The notes beneath the pieces are model-generated. The model made no database searches, was not told the DNA's origin, and was given only the letters and a program-made list of their open reading frames with translations. A program made the position numbers and the translations under genes. From positions 744,001 through 808,000 of the forward strand of contig NZ_CP051500.1 of NCBI RefSeq assembly GCF_016755635.1: a stretch of DNA of 64,000 bases, written 5' to 3'. Positions 8,630 through 17,074 of this stretch are shown here, one piece after another; position 1 is the stretch's first letter; each line of letters begins with the position of its first letter. The stretch is from Helicobacter pylori (GTDB taxonomy: Bacteria > Campylobacterota > Campylobacteria > Campylobacterales > Helicobacteraceae).

Positions 8630-9355
8630 ATGGCTAAACGCAGTATCGCTTATTTGGATAGCGTTTTTGACATTTCCTACACTTTTATAGACCACCATAG
8701 CCCTTTAAACGCCTTGTTTTTGCATGGCTGGGGGAGTTCTAAAGAAATCATGCAACAAGCGTTTCAAAGCTGTTTTTTGAATTACAATCATTTGTATGTG
8801 GATTTGCCCGGCTTCAATCAAAGCCCCAACGATGAAAAAGTCTTAGAGACTAAAGATTATGCTAATATCATCAATTTATTCTTAAAAAGCGTGGATAAAA
8901 AAGCGCATGTCGTTTTTGGGCATAGCTTTGGAGGGAAAGTAGCGATCTTGTGTGAAAACGAACGGATTGTTTTATTGAGCAGCGCTGGGATCTTAGAGCC
9001 AAAACCCTTAAAAGTGCGTTGTAAAATCCTTTTAGCTAAAATCTTTAAAAAATTAGGCTTGAATTTAGGGTTTTTGAGGAGTAAGGACGCTATGGGGCTT
9101 AATCAAGTCATGTATGAAACCTTTAAAAAAGTGATTAGCGAAGACTTTAGCGAGCATTTCAAACGATGCGAGAAGGAAGTTTTATTATTTTGGGGTAAAG
9201 ATGATAAAGCAACCCCCTTAAGCTCCGCTCAAACAATGCGAACCTTATTGAAAAAGAGCGAATTATTCGTTTTAGAAGGGGATCATTTCTTTTTTTTAAA
9301 CCAAGCAAAAGAGATTGAAAAACTAGTGGAGAATTATCATCATGCAAAGTCTTAG
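8630..9355 (+). CDS. Alpha/beta hydrolase
   Basis: The 241-residue protein has the alpha/beta-hydrolase fold: LFLHGWGSS near 30 (oxyanion loop), nucleophile elbow VFGHSFGGK near 100, Asp in FWGKDDKATP and His in LEGDHFFFL near 225. The substrate is unknown; the fold covers esterases, lipases and C-C hydrolases. It starts directly after the ddl stop, with an ATG in AATGAATGG, and overlaps murF by 14 bases. This points to one operon with peptidoglycan-precursor genes, which suggests but does not prove a wall-related role. Confidence 0.82.
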   Translation: MAKRSIAYLDSVFDISYTFIDHHSPLNALFLHGWGSSKEIMQQAFQSCFLNYNHLYVDLPGFNQSPNDEKVLETKDYANIINLFLKSVDKKAHVVFGHSFGGKVAILCENERIVLLSSAGILEPKPLKVRCKILLAKIFKKLGLNLGFLRSKDAMGLNQVMYETFKKVISEDFSEHFKRCEKEVLLFWGKDDKATPLSSAQTMRTLLKKSELFVLEGDHFFFLNQAKEIEKLVENYHHAKS

Positions 9356-10823
9356 TTGGCTGAATTTAGCGTTTCGTTGGCTCTTTATAACAGGGCTTGG
9401 CTATTATATAATGACTTTATTGCAATGGTATCATTACAGCGTGTTTAGGATCTTAACCAAGCACCACAAAATGCGTTGGCATGGGATTTATTTTTTATTG
9501 CCTTTAGGGGTGTTTATCCTATCGTATGCTTTCAAAATGCCGTTTGTTTTTGATTTCTTTTGTGGCGTTATTCAAATGCCCATACTCATTATCTGGGCCA
9601 AACGCAACGACAAGCCTTTAGTTTTCACGCCAAGGGTGAAGCGCTTTTTTATTTTCTTATTACTCTTTTTAATCTTGCATGAAATCTTAAATATAGAACT
9701 AGTCCCTTTGAACGGGATTTCGCTCGCGCTAGGCTATTGGTGTTTGTTTATATTCGTTTTGAGCGCTTCTTTAATCTTTGAAAAAGTCCTATCCAAGCGG
9801 TATTTGCAAACCGCTAAAGACAAAATCGCTTCTTTAAAAAACTTAAAAGTCATCGCCATTACCGGAAGCTTTGGGAAAACCAGCACCAAAAATTTCTTGC
9901 TTCAAATCTTACAAACCACATTCAACGCGCATGCAAGCCCCAAAAGCGTCAATACCCTTTTAGGGATTGCGAATGATATTAACCAGAATTTAGACGATAA
10001 GAGTGAAATCTATATCGCTGAAGCCGGGGCAAGGAATAAGGGCGATATTAAAGAAATCACCCGCCTTATTGAACCGCACCTTGCCGTGATCGCAGAAGTG
10101 GGCGAACAGCATTTAGAATATTTTAAAACTTTAGAAAATATTTGCGAGACTAAAGCGGAATTATTGGATTCCAAGCGCTTAGAAAAAGCCTTTTGTTACT
10201 CTGTGGAAAAAATCAAGCCCTATGCCCCTAAAGATAGCCCCTTAATAGATGTTTCTAGCTTGGTTAAAAACATCCAATCCACTTTAAAAGGCACTTCTTT
10301 TGAAATGCTTATAGATAGCGTTTGGGAAAGCTTTGAAACAAAGGTTTTAGGGGAGTTTAGCGCTTATAATATCGCTTCAGCTATTTTAATCGCTAAGCAT
10401 TTAGGATTAGAGACCGAAAGGATCAAACGGCTTGTTTTAGAACTCAACCCTATTGCCCATCGTTTGCAACTTTTGGAAGTGAATCAAAAAATCATCATAG
10501 ACGATAGCTTTAATGGGAATTTAAAGGGCATGTTAGAGGGCATTCGTTTAGCGAGTTTGTATGAAGGGCGTAAAGTCATTGTAACACCGGGATTAGTGGA
10601 AAGCAATGTGGAAAGTAATGAGGCTTTAGCGCAAAAAATAGATGGGGTTTTTGATGTCGCTATCATCACAGGGGAGTTGAATTCCAAAACGATTGCTTCC
10701 AAATTGAAAACCCCCCAAAAAATCTTACTCAAGGATAAGGCGCAATTGGAAAATATCTTACAAGCCACCACAATTCAAGGCGATTTGATTTTATTCGCTA
10801 ATGACGCCCCTAATTACATTTAG
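9342..10823 (+). CDS. murF: UDP-MurNAc-tripeptide--D-Ala-D-Ala ligase
   Basis: MurF adds D-Ala-D-Ala to the UDP-MurNAc tripeptide. The Mur ligase ATP loop ITGSFGKTSTKN is near residue 178, EAGARNKGDI near 230 and IIDDSFNGN near 385. Unusually, about 150 N-terminal residues are strongly hydrophobic with several predicted membrane spans (for example FLLLFLILHEIL), in place of the usual soluble uridine-binding domain. This membrane-attached layout is seen in related epsilonproteobacteria. It overlaps the hydrolase gene and follows ddl, so the product of Ddl is used next door. Confidence 0.88.
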   Translation: MQSLSWLNLAFRWLFITGLGYYIMTLLQWYHYSVFRILTKHHKMRWHGIYFLLPLGVFILSYAFKMPFVFDFFCGVIQMPILIIWAKRNDKPLVFTPRVKRFFIFLLLFLILHEILNIELVPLNGISLALGYWCLFIFVLSASLIFEKVLSKRYLQTAKDKIASLKNLKVIAITGSFGKTSTKNFLLQILQTTFNAHASPKSVNTLLGIANDINQNLDDKSEIYIAEAGARNKGDIKEITRLIEPHLAVIAEVGEQHLEYFKTLENICETKAELLDSKRLEKAFCYSVEKIKPYAPKDSPLIDVSSLVKNIQSTLKGTSFEMLIDSVWESFETKVLGEFSAYNIASAILIAKHLGLETERIKRLVLELNPIAHRLQLLEVNQKIIIDDSFNGNLKGMLEGIRLASLYEGRKVIVTPGLVESNVESNEALAQKIDGVFDVAIITGELNSKTIASKLKTPQKILLKDKAQLENILQATTIQGDLILFANDAPNYI

Positions 10824-10832
10824 GAAATGAAC

Positions 10833-11318
10833 ATGCAACATTTATACGCTCCTTGGCGCGAAAGTTATTTGAAAGAGAAAGATAAGAGTTGTGTCTTTTG
10901 TGAAATTTCTCAAAACACTACAAAGGATTCAGAAAACAGAGTGCTTTATAGAAATAGCGATCTCTTTGTTGTGATGAACGCCTACCCTTATAACCCAGGG
11001 CATTTGTTGATCATTCCCCATGCGCACAAGGCGAGCGTTGAACTTTTAGAGCTGAATACTTGGCTCAACATGAATGCATTAGTGCCTAAAGTATTAAAAG
11101 CGTTGTATGCTTATGGCGCTCAAGGGATCAATTTAGGTTTGAATTTGCACAGAAACGCCGGAGCAGGGATTCCTGAGCATTTGCACATGCATTTAGTGCC
11201 TAGGTTTTTAGGCGATAGCAATTTTATAAGCGTTATCGCTCAAACCAGGGTGTGTGGGATTGATTTAAATGAAACCTATCTTACCTTAAAAAACTTATTA
11301 GAAAAGGAGCTTGGTTGA
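10833..11318 (+). CDS. HIT-family nucleotide hydrolase
   Basis: This histidine-triad protein shows C-V-F-C (possible zinc pair) near 20, PYPYNPGHLLIIPH near 55 and the triad H-L-H-M-H-L-V-P-R near 125. HIT proteins cleave or transfer nucleotidyl groups, for example from Ap4A or adenosine phosphoramidates. Two in-frame ATGs are possible; AGGA at 10822-10825 sits seven bases before 10833 but only one base before 10827, so I take 10833. It begins nine bases after murF ends and is probably cotranscribed. Confidence 0.84.
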   Translation: MQHLYAPWRESYLKEKDKSCVFCEISQNTTKDSENRVLYRNSDLFVVMNAYPYNPGHLLIIPHAHKASVELLELNTWLNMNALVPKVLKALYAYGAQGINLGLNLHRNAGAGIPEHLHMHLVPRFLGDSNFISVIAQTRVCGIDLNETYLTLKNLLEKELG

Positions 11319-11382
11319 AAACAAACGCTTTTAGTTTGGGTGCGCTACAATTGATTTTAATTCATTTTAGGGAGTGTAAGCG

Positions 11383-12339
11383 ATGAAGGCGCGTGGGTTT
11401 AAGACAAAGATGCGTGGGTTTAAGATTTTTTCAGGGAGCGCTCACCCTGCATTTGGCAAAGAAGTGTCAAAGCATTTAGGCATTCCCTTATCCAAAGCGG
11501 TGATAGGCAAATTCAGCGATGGCGAAATCAATATCCAAATCAGCGAATCGGTGCGCGGTAAGGATATTTTTATTGTCCAGCCTACTTGCGTGCCGGTCAA
11601 TGACAATTTAATGGAATTGTTAGTCATGGTAGATGCTTTAAGGCGCAGTTCGGCCAATTCTATCACAGCGGTGTTGCCGTATTTTGGCTATGCTAGACAG
11701 GACAGAAAAGCGGCTCCAAGAGTGCCTATCACGGCTAAAATGGTCGCTAATTTGATGCAAGAAGTGGGGATTGAAAGGATCATTACGATGGATTTGCATG
11801 CCGGGCAAATCCAAGGCTTTTTTGACGTGCCGGTGGATAATTTATACGGATCTATCGTCTTTAGAGATTATATCCGCTCTAAAGCGTTAAAAAACCCTGT
11901 GATCGCTAGCCCTGATGTGGGTGGGGTTACAAGAGCTAGGTATTTTGCCAATCAAATGGGCTTAGATTTAATCATCGTGGATAAGCGCCGTGAAAAAGCT
12001 AATGAAAGCGAAGTGATGAATATTATCGGCTCAGCCAAGGAGCGCGATGTGATTTTAGTGGATGATATGATTGATACTGCAGGCACGATCTGTAAAGCCG
12101 CTTTAGCTTTAAAAGAACAAGGGGCAACTTCTGTCATGGCGTTAGGCACGCATGCGGTTTTGAGCGGGAATGCGATCAAGCGCATTAAAGAAAGCGCGTT
12201 AGATGAAGTGGTGGTAACTAACTCTATCCCTTTAGTTCAAAAATGCGATAAAATCACCACCTTAAGCGTAGCGCCCTTATTTGCGGAAGTGATCAGAAGG
12301 ATTTATCATAACGAAAGCGTCCAATCGCTTTTCACTTAA
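11383..12339 (+). CDS. prsA: Ribose-phosphate pyrophosphokinase (PRPP synthetase)
   Basis: The enzyme makes PRPP from ribose-5-phosphate and ATP, supplying nucleotide, histidine and tryptophan pathways and the salvage enzyme Gpt. The PRPP loop VDDMIDTAGTI is near 230 and YARQDRKAAPR near 105. AGGGAG at 11369-11374 supports ATG 11383. Family members usually begin at MRGFKIFSG, here the internal Met at codon 10; the extra MKARGFKTK comes from a 21-bp tandem duplication. A TACAAT box lies at 11346-11351. A convergent tRNA gene follows. Confidence 0.93.
   Translation: MKARGFKTKMRGFKIFSGSAHPAFGKEVSKHLGIPLSKAVIGKFSDGEINIQISESVRGKDIFIVQPTCVPVNDNLMELLVMVDALRRSSANSITAVLPYFGYARQDRKAAPRVPITAKMVANLMQEVGIERIITMDLHAGQIQGFFDVPVDNLYGSIVFRDYIRSKALKNPVIASPDVGGVTRARYFANQMGLDLIIVDKRREKANESEVMNIIGSAKERDVILVDDMIDTAGTICKAALALKEQGATSVMALGTHAVLSGNAIKRIKESALDEVVVTNSIPLVQKCDKITTLSVAPLFAEVIRRIYHNESVQSLFT
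11391..11425 (+). repeat. 21-bp-period tandem duplication in prsA
   Basis: GCGTGGGTTTAAGA occurs at 11391-11404 and 11412-11425, 21 bases apart, so the reading frame is kept and seven residues (R-G-F-K ...) are repeated at the N-terminus. Confidence 0.8.
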
Positions 12340-12361
12340 AAAGGGAATAAAAAAGCGGGAG

Positions 12362-12438
12362 TGGTGGATTCTGTAGGACTTGAACCTACGACCAATCGGT
12401 TATGAGCCGAGCGCTCTGACCAGCTGAGCTAAGAATCC
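12362..12438 (-). tRNA. tRNA with CAT anticodon (Ile2 or elongator Met)
   Basis: On the minus strand a 77-base cloverleaf runs from GGATTCTTAGCTCAG to GAATCCACCA, with encoded CCA and a GGATTCT/AGAATCC acceptor stem. The anticodon loop CTCATAA gives CAT. The anticodon arm and following TTGGTCG resemble tRNA-Ile(CAT), which TilS would modify to read AUA, more than initiator tRNA. Met elongator cannot be excluded. Its 5' half overlaps the 3' end of rodA. Confidence 0.93.
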
Positions 12439-13545
12439 AAAATTCCCAAAGGATGGTTTGCTATTGTATCCAAAAATATAGCGAAAAGCAAGCAGGTTTT
12501 CTAGGATTGCAAACAGGATCATAAAAGTGATAAAACTGCTCCCCCCATAGCTAAATAATGGCAAGGGAATCCCCACCACAGGGGCTAACCCTAAAGTCAT
12601 GGCGATATTCACGCTGGAATAAACAAAGATTAAAATAGAAATCCCAAGGGCTACAATCTTTAAAAACCAATCGCTGTTGCTTTCAAACAGATAAAAAAAT
12701 AAATGCAAACTCAAGCCTATATAAATCGCAAAAAGCAACATAGCCCCTAAAAACCCGAAACGCTCCACGAAGTAAGCAAAGATAAAATCGCTCGTTGCAA
12801 TAGGCAAAAATTTGAATTTGGTTTGCGTGCAAGCTTCTTTAGATTTGCCTAAAAACCCGCCCGATCCTATAGCGATAATAGATTGCATGACATGGTAATT
12901 AGGCTTTTCAGAAAGAAAGTCTGCGATGCGCTTTTTTTGGTAATCATGCAAAAAATGATAAGCGATAGGCGAAGCCACTAAAAGAGCGACAAAAAGAGGG
13001 AGCCACACCCTAGTCCTTAAGCCCACGATCAATAAAATCCCAAAACCCATGATTAACACAATAAGAGCCGTGCCTAAATCAGGCTGTTTCAAAATCAAAG
13101 CCGCCGGTAAGCAAATGTAAAAACTGAGCTTCAAAAACATGCCCCAATCATAACCCTTAAAAGGAGGCGGGTTGATTTTAATCAAATGCGCTAACAATAA
13201 AAGGATAGCGATTTTCACGGGTTCGCTAGGCTGTAAGGTGATAGAAGTGAAAGGAATGACTAGCCATCGTTGCGCCCCAAGCTTGCTAGACCCAATAAAA
13301 TCCACTAACGCTAATAAAATCACGCACGCCCAATAAAACACAAAGAGCCACCGATCAAGCTTTCTGAAAGGGATAAAAAACACGATCCAAAAGAGAAGAA
13401 ACCCTATCGCATAATAAACCCCTTGTTTTAAGCTCAAAGCCGCACTGCTCTCAAAAATCAATAAAAAAGAAACCACAAGCAAGGGGATGATAAACACAAA
13501 AGGCAAAAAATCAAAATGCATCCAGATTCTTTTGTCTAATGCCAT
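12400..13545 (-). CDS. rodA: Rod-shape protein RodA (SEDS glycosyltransferase)
   Basis: RodA polymerises peptidoglycan strands in the elongation machinery of the inner membrane. The 381 residues show about ten membrane spans and SEDS motifs: RWLVIPFTSITLQPSEP near 95, KQPDLGTA near 155 and PLPLFSYGGSS near 330. The final residues FLAQLVRALGS are read from the tRNA gene, and the TAA stop lies in its anticodon region. RNase P cutting at the tRNA 5' end would remove the stop from the message. The ATG is preceded by AGGGGT. The GTPase gene lies 18 bases upstream. Confidence 0.9.
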   Translation of the reverse strand: MALDKRIWMHFDFLPFVFIIPLLVVSFLLIFESSAALSLKQGVYYAIGFLLFWIVFFIPFRKLDRWLFVFYWACVILLALVDFIGSSKLGAQRWLVIPFTSITLQPSEPVKIAILLLLAHLIKINPPPFKGYDWGMFLKLSFYICLPAALILKQPDLGTALIVLIMGFGILLIVGLRTRVWLPLFVALLVASPIAYHFLHDYQKKRIADFLSEKPNYHVMQSIIAIGSGGFLGKSKEACTQTKFKFLPIATSDFIFAYFVERFGFLGAMLLFAIYIGLSLHLFFYLFESNSDWFLKIVALGISILIFVYSSVNIAMTLGLAPVVGIPLPLFSYGGSSFITFMILFAILENLLAFRYIFGYNSKPSFGNFGFLAQLVRALGS

Positions 13546-13563
13546 GCGTTTTTACCCCTAATC

Positions 13564-14735
13564 TTATGGTTTTAATTTTTTGATGGTATCCAAACTGAGA
13601 TAACTCTCCTTAAAGAGAGATTTTATCGTATCCATTGCAGGCAATTCCACTTCGCCCGTCTCATCATTAAAGCACTTTTCTAGCACTTTCAAATAAGCAA
13701 ACCCAATGCCTTCTGTAATAATCGCAGCGGTTGCACCCCCTGCAACACTCCCCACAACAGGAATGAATTTAAGGAAGCCATTAACGAGCGTTCTCCCCAC
13801 TTGCGCGATAGCGGTTACGCCCAACAATCCTGTGATTAATGATGCGGCTACAGATTTTTCCAAATCCATTCCAAAAGCGTCATTCATTTTGTAGATCATT
13901 CCTGCTTGAATGGGTGCGATAGCGATCGCATCGCTAAAGGGTATGGGGATAGCCCCAGCCGCTCCAGCCGCTCCTGATGCAACATGGATAATGGTTTTAC
14001 ATTCCTCTATCATGGCCTGTTTTCTTTCTTGAATATTAGCTTTTTGAATACTCAAGAAATGCCTTCTCTTATTTTTTTCAGCGTCTGAAAAGCATTTTTT
14101 CGTTTCAGCTACCAATTCTTCTAAACCTTCAATACCTCTAAATGAAAAGGCAACGGAATTAACCCTCACATAAGCTTTGACAAAACCTTTAAAGCCCCAT
14201 TCTTCGTCTATGATTTCTTTAGTTTCTTGGACAAACGCATCGCCGGCTTCGGCTTGAGTGCGTGTGAAAACGAAAATCGTTGGGATATTCCAATTTTTAG
14301 CAAAGCTTAACAACTCTCTCTCTCTTGAACCCTAGAAGAAATCTCATTAACGCACAAATACGCCACATCAATGGCTTCTTTTTCATCAAGCGTTTTAAAA
14401 GAATCTTCCATTTCTTTTTTAATGCTTTGCATGGTATCGTGGTAATCTTTATCTTCAATACCTTTAGTGTCCCACAAAATCAAGCCCTTCTGTTCATCAA
14501 TGTATTTTTCAAGATGCTGAGTGATGGGCTTTCCTACGCCCGCTTTAGCGATTTCTTTACCAAAGAGAGCGTTAATGAGCGAGCTTTTACCCACCCCAGT
14601 AGCTCCCATAAGCAAAATATTCATTTTGCTCTCTTTAATGCCTTTGAGATTTTTAAAGTGTTTAAGAAGTTTATCCGTATTTAATTCGCCCGTTTCTTTA
14701 TTGAACGCACCGCCTAAAGAGTTATCGTGTTCCAT
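13564..14735 (-). CDS. Phase-variable GTPase with C-terminal DUF697-like domain (OFF here)
   Basis: The 5' frame (14735-14307) encodes a GTPase N-terminus: P-loop LLMGATGVGKSS near 40 and ILWDTKGIED near 90. At (AG)6 it ends in frame at TAA. The continuing frame (14313-13564) has FVFTRTQAEAGD, then an Ala/Gly-rich membrane-like region with IPIPFSDAIAIAPIQAG, typical of DUF697/YcjF-type proteins. Five or eight AG units would join them into about 389 or 391 residues. As it stands only a 142-residue fragment is made. The gene is recalled as a listed phase-variation candidate in H. pylori. Function unknown; possible membrane-remodelling or stress GTPase. Confidence 0.8.
14314..14325 (-). repeat. 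(AG)6 slippage tract inside the GTPase gene
   Basis: Six CT units on the plus strand are AG units in the coding sense. The frame before and after the tract differs; reading through needs n=5 or n=8, so six copies give the OFF state. Confidence 0.88.
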
Positions 14736-14832
14736 TAGAACCCCTTTTTTAAAATGATTTGAGCCACGAAATGTTGTCGCACCGATTATAGCGTATTCAA
14801 ATAATGAAATAGGATTTTTTTAAGGTTTTGAG

Positions 14833-14838
14833 TAGAAT
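14833..14838 (+). promoter_or_regulatory. Candidate -10 box for the rluD-type gene
   Basis: TAGAAT lies about 33 bases upstream of the pseudouridine synthase ATG in the divergent gap with the GTPase gene. H. pylori promoters rely mainly on the -10 box, so this is plausible but unproven. Confidence 0.35.
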
Positions 14839-14870
14839 AATGGTTTTTAAAAATGCAAAAAAGAGTTTGA

Positions 14871-15854
14871 ATGCAAAAAGTTTTCATCGCCCCTACCCAT
14901 TACAAACGCATTGATGAATTTTTAGCCAAAGAATTGCAAATTTCTAAAAACCAGGTATTGAATTTGATTAAAGAAGGGCTGGTGTTTTGTCAAAAAAAGG
15001 AGGTCAAAAAAGGGGGGCTAGCCTTAAAAGAGGGCGATGAAATCACGCTTTTAACGCCCAAAATCGCGCCCAAACCCTTAAAAAAAGAGCTTGATTTAGA
15101 AATAGAAGTCATTTTTGAAGATGAAGACTTGTTGGTGTTGAATAAGCCCCCTAATCTAGTCGTCCATAAAGCCCCAAGCGTGAAAGAGCCTACTTTAGTG
15201 GATTGGTTGGAATCTCAAAATTACGAGCTTTCTAATCTTGGCTCAAAAGAGCGCTATGGGATTGTGCATCGTTTGGATAAGGACACAAGCGGAGGGATTG
15301 TCATCGCTAAAAACAATTTTACCCATGTTCATTTGAGCGAGCAACTCAAAACTAAAACAATGGGGCGCTATTATATCGCCTTGCTTTCAACGCCCCTAAA
15401 AGAAGAAAAAATGAGCGTGGAATGCTATTTGGCAAGAAACCCTAATAACCGCTTAAAAATGATAGCGCTCAAAGCGGCCAAAAAAGAAAAAAGCCGTTAT
15501 TCTAAAAGCGAATTTACTAGCCTGCTGACTTCTCAAAATGGCATGGATTTGATAGGGGCTAAATTGTTCACCGGGCGCACGCACCAGATCAGAGCGCATT
15601 TAGAATATTTGAACAGACACATCATAGGCGATAATCTTTACGGGCTTAATGGGGCACTTTCTAAAGAAGACATAAGAATCATGCTGCATGCCTATTTGAT
15701 AGAGTTCAAACACCCTAGAAGCGAGCAAAAACTGCGCTTTAAAGTTCCCCTATTAAAGGATATGTTAGAATACCTTAAAAAAGTTTTTGACAAGGAGAAT
15801 TTAGATGAGGTCTTGGATGAAGAAAAAATACTTCACGCTTTTATTGCAAAGTAG
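14871..15854 (+). CDS. rluD: RluD-family 23S rRNA pseudouridine synthase
   Basis: The enzyme isomerises uridines in 23S rRNA. An N-terminal S4-like RNA-binding domain (IDEFLAKELQISKNQVLNLI, about 15-65) precedes the catalytic domain with HRLDKDTSGG near 135, the catalytic Asp motif of the family, and LFTGRTHQIRAHLEYL near 230. At 327 residues it is of normal length. Members RluA/C/D are hard to separate by motif; the S4 domain argues for RluC/RluD. Its end overlaps the next gene by 38 bases. Confidence 0.87.
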   Translation: MQKVFIAPTHYKRIDEFLAKELQISKNQVLNLIKEGLVFCQKKEVKKGGLALKEGDEITLLTPKIAPKPLKKELDLEIEVIFEDEDLLVLNKPPNLVVHKAPSVKEPTLVDWLESQNYELSNLGSKERYGIVHRLDKDTSGGIVIAKNNFTHVHLSEQLKTKTMGRYYIALLSTPLKEEKMSVECYLARNPNNRLKMIALKAAKKEKSRYSKSEFTSLLTSQNGMDLIGAKLFTGRTHQIRAHLEYLNRHIIGDNLYGLNGALSKEDIRIMLHAYLIEFKHPRSEQKLRFKVPLLKDMLEYLKKVFDKENLDEVLDEEKILHAFIAK

Positions 15855-17064
15855 TGTGGTATTAGCGGTTTTTATAGGGTGTTCTTCTACCAGGAATCAT
15901 ACTTTTTCAGCCCTTAATAATCAAGAAAATACAGATACTAAGCTTCCGGTAGTCCATTCTATTAAAACGATTAACGATGTGAGTTCAGTGGGTTTTGAAT
16001 GGCCTAAAATCGCTGATACTTATGACATTGATGGGTTTATTTTGTATCGTTTGAAAAAAGACTCCAAGCTTAAAAGAATCGCTACGATTAAGAACCCTTA
16101 TGCGACCCACTATTATGATGAGGGGCTAGAAACAGAGAGTTCTTACACTTACCAACTCGCCACTTACAAGGGCGATAAAATCTCTAACCTTTCAGACCCC
16201 ATTCTAGTAAAAACCTCTTTTATCAATCCTGTAGAAAGCGTGTTCGCAAGCCTTGAATACCCTAAAAGCGTGAAAGTCTTTTGGAGCCCGCACCCTAACC
16301 CTAGCGTTTCAAGATACATCATTCAAAGGCAGAATAAAGAAGGCAAATTTTTGAATGTGGGGGCTGTGAAAAACCGCTTGTTTGTGGAGTTTTTTGATAA
16401 AGATTTAGAGGATGGGAAAAAATACCGCTACCAAGTCATTGCTGAAAATTTCATGGGGGATAAATCCAGGCCTAGCGTCATAGTGGAGGGGAAAACCAAA
16501 GACTTACCCAAAGAAATCACTAATGTTAGAGTGAGCCAAAACCTCACACGACACATTGAATTGAGTTGGGACAAATCCACCCAAGAAGATGTGATAGCTT
16601 ATCGCATTTACGCTTCCAATAACCGCAACGATAAATACAAATTCATCGCTCAAACCACCAACACTTCCTATGTGGATAAAATAGAAAAAGACAATCTCAC
16701 TCGTTATTATAAAGTCGTTGCCCTTGATAAAACGCATCTTGAAGGGGCGTTACCCAAAGAGCCTGCCATGGGTGAGACCGCTGACAGGCCCGAAGCCCCT
16801 ATCATCACTAAAGGGACTATTCAAGACTCTTCAGCTTTCATTCAATGGGAAAATAACCCAAGCGCTAAAATAGCCACCTATGCGGTGTATCGTTTTGAAG
16901 CCAATTCTAAAACCCCTTTGCGTTTTGGGAATATCACCAAAAACCAATTCGTGGATAAGGACATGAGAGTGGGCGTGGCTTACCGCTATCAAGTGGTGAG
17001 CGTGGATAAAGATGGTTTAGAGTCGCACCCAAGCAAAGAAGTGCGTTTGTTTTTAGAGCACTAA
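15817..17064 (+). CDS. Fibronectin type III lipoprotein
   Basis: The precursor begins MKKKYFTLLLQSSVVLAVFIG-C-S-S, a lipoprotein signal with the acylated Cys near 22, so the protein should be anchored in the envelope. About four repeats of 90 residues follow, each with patterns such as YRYQVIAENFMGDKS, typical of fibronectin type III modules. I choose the ATG at 15817 because 15805 would put charged residues before the signal. The start overlaps the pseudouridine synthase gene. Such modules usually mediate protein contacts; no catalytic motif is seen. Confidence 0.82.
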   Translation: MKKKYFTLLLQSSVVLAVFIGCSSTRNHTFSALNNQENTDTKLPVVHSIKTINDVSSVGFEWPKIADTYDIDGFILYRLKKDSKLKRIATIKNPYATHYYDEGLETESSYTYQLATYKGDKISNLSDPILVKTSFINPVESVFASLEYPKSVKVFWSPHPNPSVSRYIIQRQNKEGKFLNVGAVKNRLFVEFFDKDLEDGKKYRYQVIAENFMGDKSRPSVIVEGKTKDLPKEITNVRVSQNLTRHIELSWDKSTQEDVIAYRIYASNNRNDKYKFIAQTTNTSYVDKIEKDNLTRYYKVVALDKTHLEGALPKEPAMGETADRPEAPIITKGTIQDSSAFIQWENNPSAKIATYAVYRFEANSKTPLRFGNITKNQFVDKDMRVGVAYRYQVVSVDKDGLESHPSKEVRLFLEH

Positions 17065-17074
17065 AAGGGTTTTA

